This document shows positions 1 to 7,952 of a stretch of DNA of 64,000 nt, in pieces. The stretch is from contig CAMAYU010000002.1 of assembly GCA_945862235.1 (NCBI GenBank), positions 58,025-122,024 of the forward strand. Direction: 5' to 3'. Under the pieces are notes generated by a model. It searched no databases and was not told where the DNA came from. It worked only from the letters and a program-made list of their open reading frames with translations. The translations under genes were made by a program, and so were the position numbers. The stretch is from Schlesneria paludicola DSM 18645. GTDB lineage: Bacteria; Planctomycetota; Planctomycetia; Planctomycetales; Planctomycetaceae. Each line of letters starts with the position of its first letter. The first letter of the stretch is position 1.

Positions 1-4
1 GTTC

Positions 5-946
5 TCACTTGCTCATCGCTGCAACGACTTGTTCTGTGATGAGTCTCACCAGCGTCTCCATGTCCGGTTCCGAGGCCGCAGCGTTCTTGACACCACTGAG
101 GATCGGAGCGGCTCCGGTGATCGCGTTGCCGACACCTGCAGCGGCCTTCTGGCGTTCGAGGTAGCCCGCGTAGACCGGGGCTGGCTCGAACGCTTTCGAT
201 TGTGGCATGTTCTCTTTGTAACCGTCGCGGAACGCCGTGTTGCTGCACAGATCGCAGTCCTCGACGTGGAAGCGCGGGTCGTCGAAGCCGAGCTTCTTTT
301 TCAGATCGAGCAGCTCGGTCGATTCACGTTCGTCGAGATAGGTGACTCGGCCGAGTTGTTTCGACAAGAGGAGAATACGGCAGTAGGCGTCGAGGATCTC
401 GGTCTTCCAATATGCCTCTTCGATCGTCTTGCCGAACGTCACCGTGCCGTGGTTGGTGAGGATGATCGTGTTGGTTCCGTTCTTCAGGAACGGAACGACC
501 GTGTTGGCGAAGGCGTGTCCGCCGGGAGTCTCATACGGCGCGATCGGTACCTCGCCCATGAAGACTTCGATCTCGGGGAGGATGCACTGTGGAATCGGTT
601 CGCGAGCGACCGCGAAGGCCGTGGCATGTGGCGGATGGCAGTGAACGACCGCCTTCACGTCGGGGCGATGTTTCATGATGGCGAGATGGAGCAGGACTTC
701 GCTGGTTCGCTTCCGCTTGCCGGCGATCTGCGTCCCTTCCATGTCCACTGCACAGATGTCGTCGGGCGTCATGAAGCCCTTGCAGATCATGGTCGGTGAG
801 CAAAGAACTTCGTTTTCTCCGACGCGGATCGAGATGTTGCCATCGTTCGCCGCCGCGAAGCCCTTGTTGTAGACGCGACGTCCAATCTCGCAGATGTCTT
901 CTTTGAGCTTCCGATCATTGATCCCGGTGTTCCACTGGCTGGCCAT
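5..946 (-). CDS. class II aldolase, BMC-associated (fuculose/rhamnulose-1-phosphate aldolase type)
   Basis: Zinc-dependent class II aldolase/adducin family, 313 residues. It probably cleaves L-fuculose-1-P or L-rhamnulose-1-P to DHAP and lactaldehyde. The metal site is visible: E83, H102 and H104 in VVHCHPPHA, and H166 in LTNHGT. The protein is about 100 residues longer than plain FucA. The extra C-terminus runs through a linker to an amphipathic helix (about residues 293-313, DMETLVRLITEQVVAAM), which looks like an encapsulation peptide for loading into the BMC lumen. The ATG at 946 is chosen because AAGGGA lies about 10 nt upstream; a longer reading frame exists but runs into a palindrome. 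It is the last complete gene of the BMC operon here. Substrate is inferred from family and operon. Confidence 0.9.
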   Translation of the reverse strand: MASQWNTGINDRKLKEDICEIGRRVYNKGFAAANDGNISIRVGENEVLCSPTMICKGFMTPDDICAVDMEGTQIAGKRKRTSEVLLHLAIMKHRPDVKAVVHCHPPHATAFAVAREPIPQCILPEIEVFMGEVPIAPYETPGGHAFANTVVPFLKNGTNTIILTNHGTVTFGKTIEEAYWKTEILDAYCRILLLSKQLGRVTYLDERESTELLDLKKKLGFDDPRFHVEDCDLCSNTAFRDGYKENMPQSKAFEPAPVYAGYLERQKAAAGVGNAITGAAPILSGVKNAAASEPDMETLVRLITEQVVAAMSK

Positions 947-970
947 TGCTTGTTCCCTTGCGTTGCTTTT

Positions 971-1071
971 TCGTTTAACCGCGTGGCCAACGGCCCGCGT
1001 GCGATGGTCTATCAACTAGGGAACCAGTCTCGCCGTTCGTCGCGCGGGGCGTTGCCCACGCGGTTAAACGA
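971..1071. repeat. intergenic palindrome (unique family)
   Basis: Two arms of about 31 bp, starting TCGTTTAACCGCGTGGCCAA and returning as its near-exact complement, surround a loop of about 40 bp between the aldolase and a BMC-P gene. Few mismatches between the arms. Confidence 0.85.
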
Positions 1072-1088
1072 GCGATTACCTTTCCCGG

Positions 1089-1370
1089 CTACTCCACTTC
1101 AATGTTGTCCAAAATACAGGCGTTGTAGGCATCGAGCGGCTTGTAGTTGGGAGCGAACGGGTTGGCCGCTTCGCCTCCTTCACTGAAGCCGATCTTGGAG
1201 CCGGGCGACGCGCCCAACTCGTCGTACACGACGAGAGCCTCCTCTCGTCCTTTGTCATCTCCCTTGAGACCGGCGACCGTCAGCGGCACAACGACGAGCC
1301 ACGTGCCACCCGCGACCATCGCGTTGCACTTGGACAGCGTCACTTTGCCAATCACTTCGCCGACTCGCAT
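1089..1370 (-). CDS. BMC-P shell vertex protein (EutN/CcmL family)
   Basis: Pentameric shell protein, 93 residues, expected to cap the vertices of the microcompartment. It starts MRVGEVIGKVTLSKCNAM and has the usual WLVVVPL strand, the acidic/glycine turn GASPGSKIGFSEGG and the closing ACILDNIEVE strand. Length and order match the EutN/CcmL family. One of three BMC-P paralogues in the operon. ATG start with only a weak upstream AGAAG. Confidence 0.92.
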   Translation of the reverse strand: MRVGEVIGKVTLSKCNAMVAGGTWLVVVPLTVAGLKGDDKGREEALVVYDELGASPGSKIGFSEGGEAANPFAPNYKPLDAYNACILDNIEVE

Positions 1371-1410
1371 GGGTTGGTCTTCTCGTTCTTACTCTTACTC
1401 TTGGTTTTGT

Positions 1411-1439
1411 CCCCTCGCCCCGGCTCTGCGGGGAGAGGG
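1411..1439. repeat. GC-rich hairpin
   Basis: CCCCTCGCCCCG pairs with CGGGGAGAGGG around a short loop, followed by a further G-rich tract (CTAGGGTGAGGGGG). It lies in the 212-bp gap between a BMC-P gene and the next gene upstream in the operon. Confidence 0.7.
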
Positions 1440-1582
1440 CTAGGGTGAGGGGGCTTCTGTCTTCCGCTTTGTCTCTTCTCTGTCACGCCACCGATTTCGC
1501 GACCCGCAACCCACCTCATCACACCTCAGCCAAGGGACTCACGTCCCTCGTTCAGAAAGCGAAGAGGGCTGACGCCCAAGCA

Positions 1583-2302
1583 TCACCATCCCACTGGTAC
1601 TTGCGGCTTCTTCGCCACACAGTCTCGCAGCAGGTTTCTCATTTCAATAAACGTCCGACCGGTCGGGTTGATGCAAACGACGTTCGCACCGAGGTGCTGC
1701 ATCGTCAGTTCGAGTTGCTTCCGATCCGAGACGACCGCCGCCCGAACCCGCTCATTCCGATTCGCCCGGCACGCGATGATCTCGGCAAATTCGCTGAGGA
1801 TCACCACGCCATCATGTTCCGCCTTGCTGATCGAACCGATCGCGAGTGTCGCCGCCTCGATCGCTTGTCCCACGAGTTCGATCTTCCAACCTTCCGGCTG
1901 CCGCTTCAGTCCGTCGTGCAGAGCCTTCACTGTCGGCGTGACCGACTGCACGATCAACTGCCACCGGGCGGCAAGTTTCGCCGTCGCACTTCCGCCCGCC
2001 GCCAGTTTGTCGATCCAGCTCCAATCCATTCGTTTCGTGTGCAGCCAGTCGCGAGCCGACGGCGTGAGGATCGAGCGTCGCCCAATCTTCAGCGGCTGTC
2101 CCACGCGAGCGGTCTCTTCCAACAGACCGGCCGTGATGACCGAAGCTGTCAGTTCGATGACCGCCGGTTTCTCAAACACCGGTTTCACAACGGTCGTCGC
2201 CTTGGTTGTGGACTTCGGCGACTCAACCACAGGGCGCACCGAGGCCGGCTGAAGTTGAGCCAGCACGTTCGACACGATCTGTTCGATGAGAGCCTGATCC
2301 AC
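1583..2302 (-). CDS. BMC-operon protein of unknown function with cargo-type N-terminal helix
   Basis: 239 residues; I do not recognise the fold. Residues 1-17 (DQALIEQIVSNVLAQL) form an amphipathic helix, followed by a Pro/Lys/Thr-rich linker to about residue 45. That is the layout of an N-terminal encapsulation peptide, so the protein is probably lumenal. The body has ILTPSARDWL and a C-terminal alpha/beta segment around AAVVSDRKQLEL and ANVVCINPTGR. The GTG at 2302 is preferred: the extra 14 residues of the longer frame are encoded by a palindromic repeat. Genes of this kind sit in described planctomycete BMC loci; the reaction is unknown to me. Confidence 0.75.
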   Translation of the reverse strand: MDQALIEQIVSNVLAQLQPASVRPVVESPKSTTKATTVVKPVFEKPAVIELTASVITAGLLEETARVGQPLKIGRRSILTPSARDWLHTKRMDWSWIDKLAAGGSATAKLAARWQLIVQSVTPTVKALHDGLKRQPEGWKIELVGQAIEAATLAIGSISKAEHDGVVILSEFAEIIACRANRNERVRAAVVSDRKQLELTMQHLGANVVCINPTGRTFIEMRNLLRDCVAKKPQVPVGW

Positions 2303-2314
2303 GGTTGTCTCTTG

Positions 2315-2401
2315 GTAGGGTGGGACGAGTCTTCGACGGCCCACCGAATTCTTCGCTTACATCTTCGATGGTGGGCCGGCGCTACGCTGGTCCCACCCTA
2401 C
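2315..2401. repeat. palindrome, family A (TAGGGTGGGAC)
   Basis: Left arm GTAGGGTGGGACGAG, right arm GCTGGTCCCACCCTAC, with inner complementary blocks CGGCCCACC and GGTGGGCCG. Same family as 8692-8793, 49113-49215 and the single arm at 52079-52117. Confidence 0.9.
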
Positions 2402-2402
2402 G

Positions 2403-2657
2403 TCAGTCCACAATTCCCAACACATGCCACCGGGCCGGAGTCGTATCCGCTCCCACCATCTCTCGCGCCGTCTTGCCATCCGACGAAATGATGACCGTGT
2501 CTCCCTTGCCTCCACCCTGATTGTCGATCACCAATTGAGGCGACCCATCCGGCCCGCCTGTCGGATCGAGCGGCTGCACCAACAGCATCCGCCACCCGAC
2601 GAGCGTCGGATGCTTCACTGTCGAGGTCGCTCGGCCAATCACTTTTGCGAACTGCAT
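2403..2657 (-). CDS. BMC-P shell vertex protein (EutN/CcmL family)
   Basis: 84 residues starting MQFAKVIGRATSTVKHPTL. The pattern RMLLVQPLD...GDTVIISSDGKTARE...WHVLGIVD is that of EutN/CcmL pentamers. The internal ATG at 2657 is chosen over the one six codons upstream because it aligns with the other two vertex proteins and has GGTGA upstream. It lies between the aldehyde dehydrogenase and the unknown cargo-like protein. Confidence 0.92.
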   Translation of the reverse strand: MQFAKVIGRATSTVKHPTLVGWRMLLVQPLDPTGGPDGSPQLVIDNQGGGKGDTVIISSDGKTAREMVGADTTPARWHVLGIVD

Positions 2658-2763
2658 GACTTCACCAGAAACCAATCAGGATTTTTGAGTACAGATTTCA
2701 CGGATCGGTACAGATCAGAGAAGAATTCGGTAGTTGACTTGTTCGACGAGAATCTGAATTCGC

Positions 2764-2835
2764 TGAGTCGGGTGGCGTAAGCCCCCGAATTCTTGGTTGC
2801 CATCAAGAGTCCGGGGGCTTACGCCACCCGGCTCA
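2764..2835. repeat. palindrome, family B (GTGGCGTAAGCCCCC)
   Basis: Left arm TGAGTCGGGTGGCGTAAGCC, right arm its complement, loop of about 22 bp. It lies between the second BMC-P gene and aldehyde dehydrogenase. A second copy of the family is at 6762-6859. Confidence 0.9.
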
Positions 2836-2919
2836 CCAGTTCCTGATTAGCCTCCGCCTCAATTTGCCTGCGTCATATCTGTGCCCATCCGTGTTATCTG
2901 TGGTTGAAATCTTCTGCCT

Positions 2920-4341
2920 TCAGATCACTCGAAGATCATCGACCAACACACACCGTCGTTGTCTCGTGAACGTCATCGGGTTCGTGACGCCTTCGCCTGT
3001 TGGTGTGGCGATACTGAAGCTGAGATAGCCTTCGCCACCGAGTCCGAGTCCTGCCATGCTTGGCCCGTTCTTGACGAACAGCGTCGTGTCCATGTCGCGG
3101 CCCATGCGGGTCATGTGGCGGACGTTGCGTGAGTGAATGAGGCTTGTGTGGCGGAAGCCGTGTTCAAATTCGAGGGCCAGTTCGACACCGTGAGCGAAGT
3201 TCTTGCAACGCACGAACGGGACGAACGGCATCATCTGTTCTTCGGGGACGAACGGGTTCGACGTGTCGGTCTCACCGAACAGCAGTTGTGTTCCCGCGGG
3301 GACGCGGACGCCGATCAATTCGGCCAGCTTCGAGGCATCGAGACCGACCAGTTCACGGTTGAGGTGATAATGATCGCCCGGCTTCGTCGGTGGAGTGAAC
3401 GCCAACTTTGAGAGGGCGTCGATCTCGCGATCGTTCAGGCGGTAGGCCCCGTGACGTGGCATCGTGTCCATCAGTTGGTCGAAGATTGCCTCGACGGCGA
3501 AGACTTCCTTTTCGCCGATGCAGAGGAGGTTGTTGTCGTAAGCGGCCCCCTTCACGATCGAGGCGGCGGTGTTTTCGAGGCACGCCGTTTCATCAACGAC
3601 CACGGGCGGGTTGCCCGGCCCGGCGACGATGGCCTTCTTGCGGCTTTCCATCGCGGCGCGAGCAACCGCAGGTCCACCCGTCACGCAGAGCAGTTTGACT
3701 TGGCGATGCGAGAAGATTTCCGCAGCAGTCTCCAGCGTCGGCTTCTCGATGATCGTGATCAGGTTTTCGAGTCCGGTTGCTTTGAAGATCGCCTTGTTGA
3801 AGCGGCGAACTCCTTCGCAGGCGATGCGCGCACCGCTCGGATGCGGGTTCACGACGAGCGTGTTTCCACCCGCCACCATGTTGATCACGTTTCCCGCCAG
3901 CGTCGGCAGCGAATGCGTGACGGGAGTGATCGCGCCAATCACGCCGAACGGCGCGTACTCGGTGATGCTCAGTCCGTGATCGCCGCTCACGGCATCGGTT
4001 CGCATGAACTCGACACCGGGGACGAGCTTGATGATCTTGAGCTTCTCGATCTTGTGATCGAGCCGTCCGATCTTCGTCTCTTGGAATTCGAGCGTGCCGA
4101 GTTCCTCTGCCTGCGTGTCGCAGATTTGGCGAACGCACTCGATGGCTTGTGACCGCGAGGCGAGTGGCGAGTCGCTCAGCTTCTTGAATCCGTCGTTCGC
4201 GGCAGCGATCGCCTGATTTGCCGATTGGAACACGCCCCAATCGCCGTCCCGCTGCGGAGCGGCCCCGTTTTTGGGAGCCTTCCCCAACTGGGCGAGCACT
4301 TCCTGAACAACCTGACGAATGGCTTCGGCATTGGCTTGCAT
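2920..4341 (-). CDS. CoA-acylating aldehyde dehydrogenase, BMC cargo (PduP/EutE-like)
   Basis: 473 residues. It oxidises an aldehyde (here probably lactaldehyde or propionaldehyde) with NAD+ and CoA to the acyl-CoA inside the microcompartment. The catalytic cysteine is C274 in [12 protein letters not shown], and the cofactor-binding segment is [12 protein letters not shown]. Residues 1-20 ([15 protein letters not shown] within) form an amphipathic helix followed by an Ala/Pro/Gly linker, a classic N-terminal encapsulation peptide. The start at 4341 places this helix at the N-terminus; the longer frame adds 27 residues encoded by a palindrome. Its acyl-CoA product would feed PduL in the same operon. 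Confidence 0.93.
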   Translation of the reverse strand: MQANAEAIRQVVQEVLAQLGKAPKNGAAPQRDGDWGVFQSANQAIAAANDGFKKLSDSPLASRSQAIECVRQICDTQAEELGTLEFQETKIGRLDHKIEKLKIIKLVPGVEFMRTDAVSGDHGLSITEYAPFGVIGAITPVTHSLPTLAGNVINMVAGGNTLVVNPHPSGARIACEGVRRFNKAIFKATGLENLITIIEKPTLETAAEIFSHRQVKLLCVTGGPAVARAAMESRKKAIVAGPGNPPVVVDETACLENTAASIVKGAAYDNNLLCIGEKEVFAVEAIFDQLMDTMPRHGAYRLNDREIDALSKLAFTPPTKPGDHYHLNRELVGLDASKLAELIGVRVPAGTQLLFGETDTSNPFVPEEQMMPFVPFVRCKNFAHGVELALEFEHGFRHTSLIHSRNVRHMTRMGRDMDTTLFVKNGPSMAGLGLGGEGYLSFSIATPTGEGVTNPMTFTRQRRCVLVDDLRVI

Positions 4342-4380
4342 GATGAATGGTCTCGATGTTTGTTGGTTTGTTTTTGCTAT

Positions 4381-4564
4381 CGCCCCACCGGACTTGCCCC
4401 GGTGGCTCGCGGGTCGTTGCACTACTTGATTACTGGCATTTCTCTTGCGGAGGAGCGGTCGCTCTGAAGAGGAATGGTCGTTCTGAAATGGTCGTTCTGA
4501 ATCTGAAATGGTCGTTCTGAAGTAGTGCAGAAACCTGTTTCCACCGGGACAAGCCCGGTGGGGT
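4381..4564. repeat. palindrome, family C (CCACCGGG...GTAGTGCAGAAACCTG)
   Basis: Outer arms are CCCCACCGGACTTGCCCCGG and its complement ending CCGGTGGGG; inner arms are TGCACTACT and AGTAGTGCA. The centre is expanded by short tandem repeats (see 4468-4520). Same family as 5407-5521. Confidence 0.85.
4468..4520. repeat. short imperfect tandem repeat GGTCGTTCTGAA
   Basis: Four irregularly spaced copies of GGTCGTTCTGAA (the first is GGTCGCTCTGAA) fill the loop of the family C palindrome. Unit about 12 bp, spacers 2-8 bp. Confidence 0.8.
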
Positions 4565-4584
4565 TGTGTTCTATTTGTTGAAGT

Positions 4585-5061
4585 TCAATCCAATTCCCGC
4601 TTCATCTCCTCGGCCCAACCTTCAAACTGTCCCTGCGACGGGAACGAGATCGCCATCACGGCGAGCAGGAACACGACTGGACCGTAGGACCAGAACTGCT
4701 TCTCAACGATGTAGGCGACCAAATTGAAGAACGCGCCCGCTTCGAGTACGGCCATTCCAACAACCGTCTTGGTGACGTAGAGGCTTGCCAGTTGAGGCAT
4801 CAGGTCCGAATCGCTCGCTTCTTTCAATTTGGCTTTCGCGCCGTTGACGATGATGGTCGGCAGGATGAATCGCATCACGACCATCATCGCGGCCGTGCCC
4901 GCTCCAATGAACGAGATCATTGGCGACTGAGCTGGTTGACCTTTGCCAATGAAGTACGCGACGCCAGCAAAGATCACCACGCCTTGGATCAGCGCACCGG
5001 CAATGATCATCGCCGTACGCCCGACCGACGCGGGACGAATTGGTTGAGAAGCTTGAATCAT
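4585..5061 (-). CDS. small four-helix membrane protein coupled to a BMC-P gene
   Basis: 158 residues with four hydrophobic segments at about 17-39, 46-72, 91-119 and 123-141, short polar loops, and a charged C-terminus (FEGWAEEMKRELD). I do not recognise a named family. Its ATG overlaps the stop codon of the upstream BMC-P gene in an ATGA arrangement, so the two are translationally coupled and were not brought together by chance in this genome. BMC shells are protein-only and lumen enzymes are soluble, so a membrane protein here suggests a role at the cytoplasmic membrane, for example transport, anchoring or positioning. That role is inference only. Confidence 0.8.
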   Translation of the reverse strand: MIQASQPIRPASVGRTAMIIAGALIQGVVIFAGVAYFIGKGQPAQSPMISFIGAGTAAMMVVMRFILPTIIVNGAKAKLKEASDSDLMPQLASLYVTKTVVGMAVLEAGAFFNLVAYIVEKQFWSYGPVVFLLAVMAISFPSQGQFEGWAEEMKRELD

Positions 5062-5390
5062 TTCTTCCCTCCCGCCGCATCGCCTTTGGCGTCGAAGATC
5101 GACTTCGGCCCGAGATGAACTGAGTCCACGATGCCGATGATGGCGCAGTCGATGGGCAGCGGTTTCGTCTGCGGCGTGAAGCGGGCACTCGACCCCTGCA
5201 CGATCATCACGACTTCGCCCTCACCCGCGCCGACCGTATCGACGCAGATAAACGTCCGGCCCGTCGAGACGAGACCCGACTGGTCCTTCTCGTTGACGCG
5301 CAGCGGTTCGACGACGAGCAGCTTCTGGCCGACCATCGCGTCCACCTTCTGCGTCGAAACCACACTGCCTGTCACACGAGCGAGGAACAT
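5058..5390 (-). CDS. BMC-P shell vertex protein (EutN/CcmL family) with C-terminal tail
   Basis: 110 residues starting MFLARVTGSVVSTQKVDAMV. The core follows EutN/CcmL (KLLVVEPLRV...RTFICVDTVGAGEGEVVMIVQGSSAR...DCAIIGIVDSV). It ends in a Gly/Lys-rich tail (PKSIFDAKGDAAGGKK) absent from the other two vertex proteins. The ATG at 5390 has GGAG about 8 nt upstream. The stop codon overlaps the start of the downstream membrane-protein gene. Confidence 0.92.
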   Translation of the reverse strand: MFLARVTGSVVSTQKVDAMVGQKLLVVEPLRVNEKDQSGLVSTGRTFICVDTVGAGEGEVVMIVQGSSARFTPQTKPLPIDCAIIGIVDSVHLGPKSIFDAKGDAAGGKK

Positions 5391-5406
5391 CTGATTCACT
5401 CCAAAC

Positions 5407-5521
5407 GCCACCGGGCTTGTCCCGGTGGATTAAGGTTTTTGCACTACTCACGGCTCGTCGGCACGATTCGCTGTCGAGTAGTGCAGAAACCTGTGAACCA
5501 CCGGGGCAAGCCCGGTGGGGT
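5407..5521. repeat. palindrome, family C (CCACCGGG...GTAGTGCAGAAACCTG)
   Basis: Each arm holds its own small hairpin (CCACCGGGCTTGTCCCGGTGG-like) plus a GTAGTGCAGAAACCTG block that pairs with AAGGTTTTTGCACTAC across the centre. It lies between a BMC-P gene and acetate kinase. Confidence 0.9.
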
Positions 5522-5536
5522 TTCGGTCTATGTTGG

Positions 5537-6730
5537 TTATTTCAGTCCGACGGCTTCCGCCGTTTGTCTTGCAACAACAATCTCTTCGTTCGTCGGGATC
5601 ACCCAAATCTGCGTCTTGCTGCTTGCTGCTGAGATGCAGACTTCACCGCCTCGTGGCACCGAATTGTTCTTGGCTTCGTCGAGGACGATCCCCGCCCATT
5701 CCATATTCTTGCAGACGTTCGCTCGAATCTGTGGACCGTTCTCACCGATGCCGCCGCTGAAGACGATCGCATCGGCTCCGCCTAACACCGTGAGGTACGA
5801 ACCGAGGTACTGCCGGATCGACGCGACGAACACGTCGAGCGCGAGTTGTGCTCGGGCATTTCCCTTCGCAGCAGCCTCTTCGACATCGCGGCAATCCTGG
5901 CTGACGCCGCTCAGTCCGAGCAGCCCCGCCTTGCTCGAAAGGTCTTCTAAAATTTGAGCCAGCGTCTTGCCGGTTTTCCTGAGCAGGATCGGCAACGCGA
6001 ACGGGTCGAAGTCGCCGACGCGGTTGTTCTGAAGCAACCCGGTCTGCGGACTCATCCCCATGCTCGTCGCTTGTGACTTGCCATCGCGTGCCGCACAGAG
6101 GGAATTGCTTCCGCCCAAGTGGCACGTGATGACCTTCAAATCGCTGCGTCCCAGCAACTGCGCCATCCGTGTGTTGAGGTACCGATGGCTCGCGCCGTGG
6201 AAGCCCCAACGTTTGATTTCGTACTGCTCGGCCCACTCCAGCGGGATCGAGTAGAGCTTGTTCTCGGGCGGGATCGTGTCGTGGAAGGCCGTTTCCAACG
6301 CCGCGACCAACGGGATCTGAGGGAACGCCGCTCGGAGCTGCCTCATCGCCTTCGCGTACATCGGATTGTGAGCCGGGGCGATGTCCGACAGGTCTTCCAT
6401 CTTGGTGAGCAACTCGTCGGTGACGATTCGCACACCGCTCATGTTCCCCGCAAACACGGCCTTGAACCCGATGGCCGCGACCTCGCTGACCGACTTCACG
6501 CAGCCGTACTCGGGATGCGTGAGTTGGTCCAAACAAATCTGCACGGCCGCCGCGTGATCCAGCACCTGTTGCGATGACTCTTCTTTCCGCCCGTTGATCT
6601 CAACGAAGCACGCACTGTTGGCCTGACCGATCCGGTCAATACCGCCTCGAGCGAGCTGCGTCTCCGACGGGAGATCGAACAGCCGATACTTGAAACTCGT
6701 CGATCCAAGATTCGCAACCAGCACCTTCAT
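5537..6730 (-). CDS. ackA: acetate/propionate kinase
   Basis: 397 residues, ASKHA-fold kinase that converts acyl phosphate plus ADP to the acid plus ATP. It would be the ATP-yielding end of the BMC pathway, after PduL. Visible motifs: [12 protein letters not shown] at the N-terminus, [29 protein letters not shown] and [13 protein letters not shown]. The loop after [10 protein letters not shown] reads [12 protein letters not shown], where typical AckA has MGTRSGDIDP, so this is a divergent subtype. The ATG at 6730 is chosen because it begins the conserved strand; the frame upstream runs into a palindrome. No encapsulation helix is evident. Confidence 0.93.
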   Translation of the reverse strand: MKVLVANLGSTSFKYRLFDLPSETQLARGGIDRIGQANSACFVEINGRKEESSQQVLDHAAAVQICLDQLTHPEYGCVKSVSEVAAIGFKAVFAGNMSGVRIVTDELLTKMEDLSDIAPAHNPMYAKAMRQLRAAFPQIPLVAALETAFHDTIPPENKLYSIPLEWAEQYEIKRWGFHGASHRYLNTRMAQLLGRSDLKVITCHLGGSNSLCAARDGKSQATSMGMSPQTGLLQNNRVGDFDPFALPILLRKTGKTLAQILEDLSSKAGLLGLSGVSQDCRDVEEAAAKGNARAQLALDVFVASIRQYLGSYLTVLGGADAIVFSGGIGENGPQIRANVCKNMEWAGIVLDEAKNNSVPRGGEVCISAASSKTQIWVIPTNEEIVVARQTAEAVGLK

Positions 6731-6761
6731 GGCATGACTCCGTTCGTGGGGTTGTGAGAGT

Positions 6762-6859
6762 TTTCTGAGCGGGGTGGCGTCAGCCCCCCGGTTCTTCTGC
6801 GACACGTCGAACGGGCTTCCGCCCAAGAGCCAGGGGGCTGACGCCGCCCCGCTCAGAAA
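6762..6859. repeat. palindrome, family B (GTGGCGTCAGCCCCC)
   Basis: Left arm TTTCTGAGCGGGGTGGCGTC, right arm the complement ending CCCCGCTCAGAAA, loop of about 40 bp. It lies between acetate kinase and the long BMC-H gene. Confidence 0.9.
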
Positions 6860-6881
6860 GCCGTGTCGCGAACAGCTCTCT

Positions 6882-7448
6882 TCAAATGAACTGTTCCATC
6901 AGGGTTTGAGATGGTCGGGCAATGATGTGAGCACTGACCAACTCACCGATCTTCGACGCGGCGGCGGCACCGGCGTCAACAGCGGCTCGCACCGAGCCGA
7001 CATCGCCCCGGATGACCGTCGTCACGTAGGCTCCGCCGATCTGAATCTGCTTGACCAACTTGACGTTGGCCGCCTTGAGCATGGCATCGGCCGCTTCGAT
7101 CTGAGCGACCAAGCCTTTTGTTTCGATCAAACCAATCGCTTCATTCATGGGAATCTGTCCGTTCTGCTTAGGAGCCGCTATCGGCTGCTGCGGGCGTTGG
7201 CCCGAGGTTGGGATGGAACTCGCGGTTGCGATGGGACTCACAGGTGAGACCACCGCCATTTCAATCGGTGCTGCGGACGAGGCCGTCGCACCGACCGTCG
7301 TCACAGGCTCACTGACGACCACTTTCCGAGCAGCTTTCTTCGCCGGTCGCTTCGCCGCAGCTTGCTTGGAGGCAGGCTGCTTCGTCGCTGGCGTGGAAGA
7401 GGCGTCACTCTTACTGGCCGTTGTTTTCTTGGTGGCCTTCTTCGGCAT
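6882..7448 (-). CDS. BMC-H shell protein with 100-residue basic N-terminal extension
   Basis: 188 residues. Residues 101-188 are a complete BMC-H (Pfam BMC) hexamer domain, [20 protein letters not shown] through [20 protein letters not shown]. Residues 1-100 are low-complexity. The first 45 hold 13 Lys/Arg and one acidic residue with [18 protein letters not shown] blocks reminiscent of histone H1-like tails; 46-100 are rich in Ala, Ser, Pro, Thr and Val. Ordinary BMC-H proteins are about 90-110 residues. M101 (nt 7148) is itself a plausible second start, which would give a normal-sized subunit. Only 32 nt separate it from the other BMC-H gene. Confidence 0.9.
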   Translation of the reverse strand: MPKKATKKTTASKSDASSTPATKQPASKQAAAKRPAKKAARKVVVSEPVTTVGATASSAAPIEMAVVSPVSPIATASSIPTSGQRPQQPIAAPKQNGQIPMNEAIGLIETKGLVAQIEAADAMLKAANVKLVKQIQIGGAYVTTVIRGDVGSVRAAVDAGAAAASKIGELVSAHIIARPSQTLMEQFI

Positions 7449-7480
7449 GTCAGTCTCCTTCCTTCAACAGGAGAAGGAAA

Positions 7481-7780
7481 TCAGGAGGCGGCACCCTTGT
7501 CAGCCTTCGGCTTTGGCAGCACGGCAGCGAGTTCCTCGTGCGGACGAGGAATGACCTGGACGCTGACGACTTCGCCAATCTTCGCGGCGGCACTGGCACC
7601 GGCGTCAATCGCAGCCTTCACGGCGGCGACATCGCCCACCACGAACGCCGTGACCAAGCCGCTGCCGACCTTGTCCCAGCCAACCATCTTCACATTGGCC
7701 GACTTGAGCATCGCATCGACGCCCTCGATCAAGCAGACCAAACCCTTGCACTCCAACATTCCCAACGCTTCGCTCGCCAT
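7481..7780 (-). CDS. BMC-H shell hexamer protein
   Basis: 99 residues, canonical BMC-H facet protein: [30 protein letters not shown], then [27 protein letters not shown], ending in a short Lys/Pro tail ([12 protein letters not shown]). The internal ATG at 7780 has GAGGGG about 9 nt upstream and matches the family N-terminus, so the 20-residue longer reading is rejected. It is probably the main facet subunit; no BMC-T gene is present in the window. Confidence 0.95.
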   Translation of the reverse strand: MASEALGMLECKGLVCLIEGVDAMLKSANVKMVGWDKVGSGLVTAFVVGDVAAVKAAIDAGASAAAKIGEVVSVQVIPRPHEELAAVLPKPKADKGAAS

Positions 7781-7886
7781 GACTGTTTTCCCCTCATCAA
7801 GATCAAGAAAGAACCGAAACTGTAGTTGCTCGATAGCCATAAGCTGGTCGCTCTAGCTGTAAGCTCAAACACAAACCAAAACTGAC

Positions 7887-7943
7887 CGGTCATTAGTCAT
7901 TAGGGAAAGGCCGGGAATTCGCGTCTTCATTCCTAATGACTGC
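7887..7943. repeat. palindrome, family H (GTCATTAGTCATTAGG)
   Basis: Left arm CATTAGTCATTAGGGAA, right arm TTCCTAATGACT, in the gap between pduL and the BMC-H gene. The related copy at 63717-63775 has both arms complete. Confidence 0.75.
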
Positions 7944-7952
7944 CTCACTCCC

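Noticed and set aside
1445..2491. Long plus-strand frames over the BMC genes (for example 1445-2491)
   Set aside because: Antisense shadows in GC-rich DNA: Arg/His-rich, low-complexity translations without motifs, opposite a well-supported minus-strand gene.
4441..4520. Possible CRISPR-like array in the GGTCGTTCTGAA repeats
   Set aside because: Units are only about 12 bp with spacers of 2-8 bp of irregular length, and no cas gene is present; these are slippage repeats.
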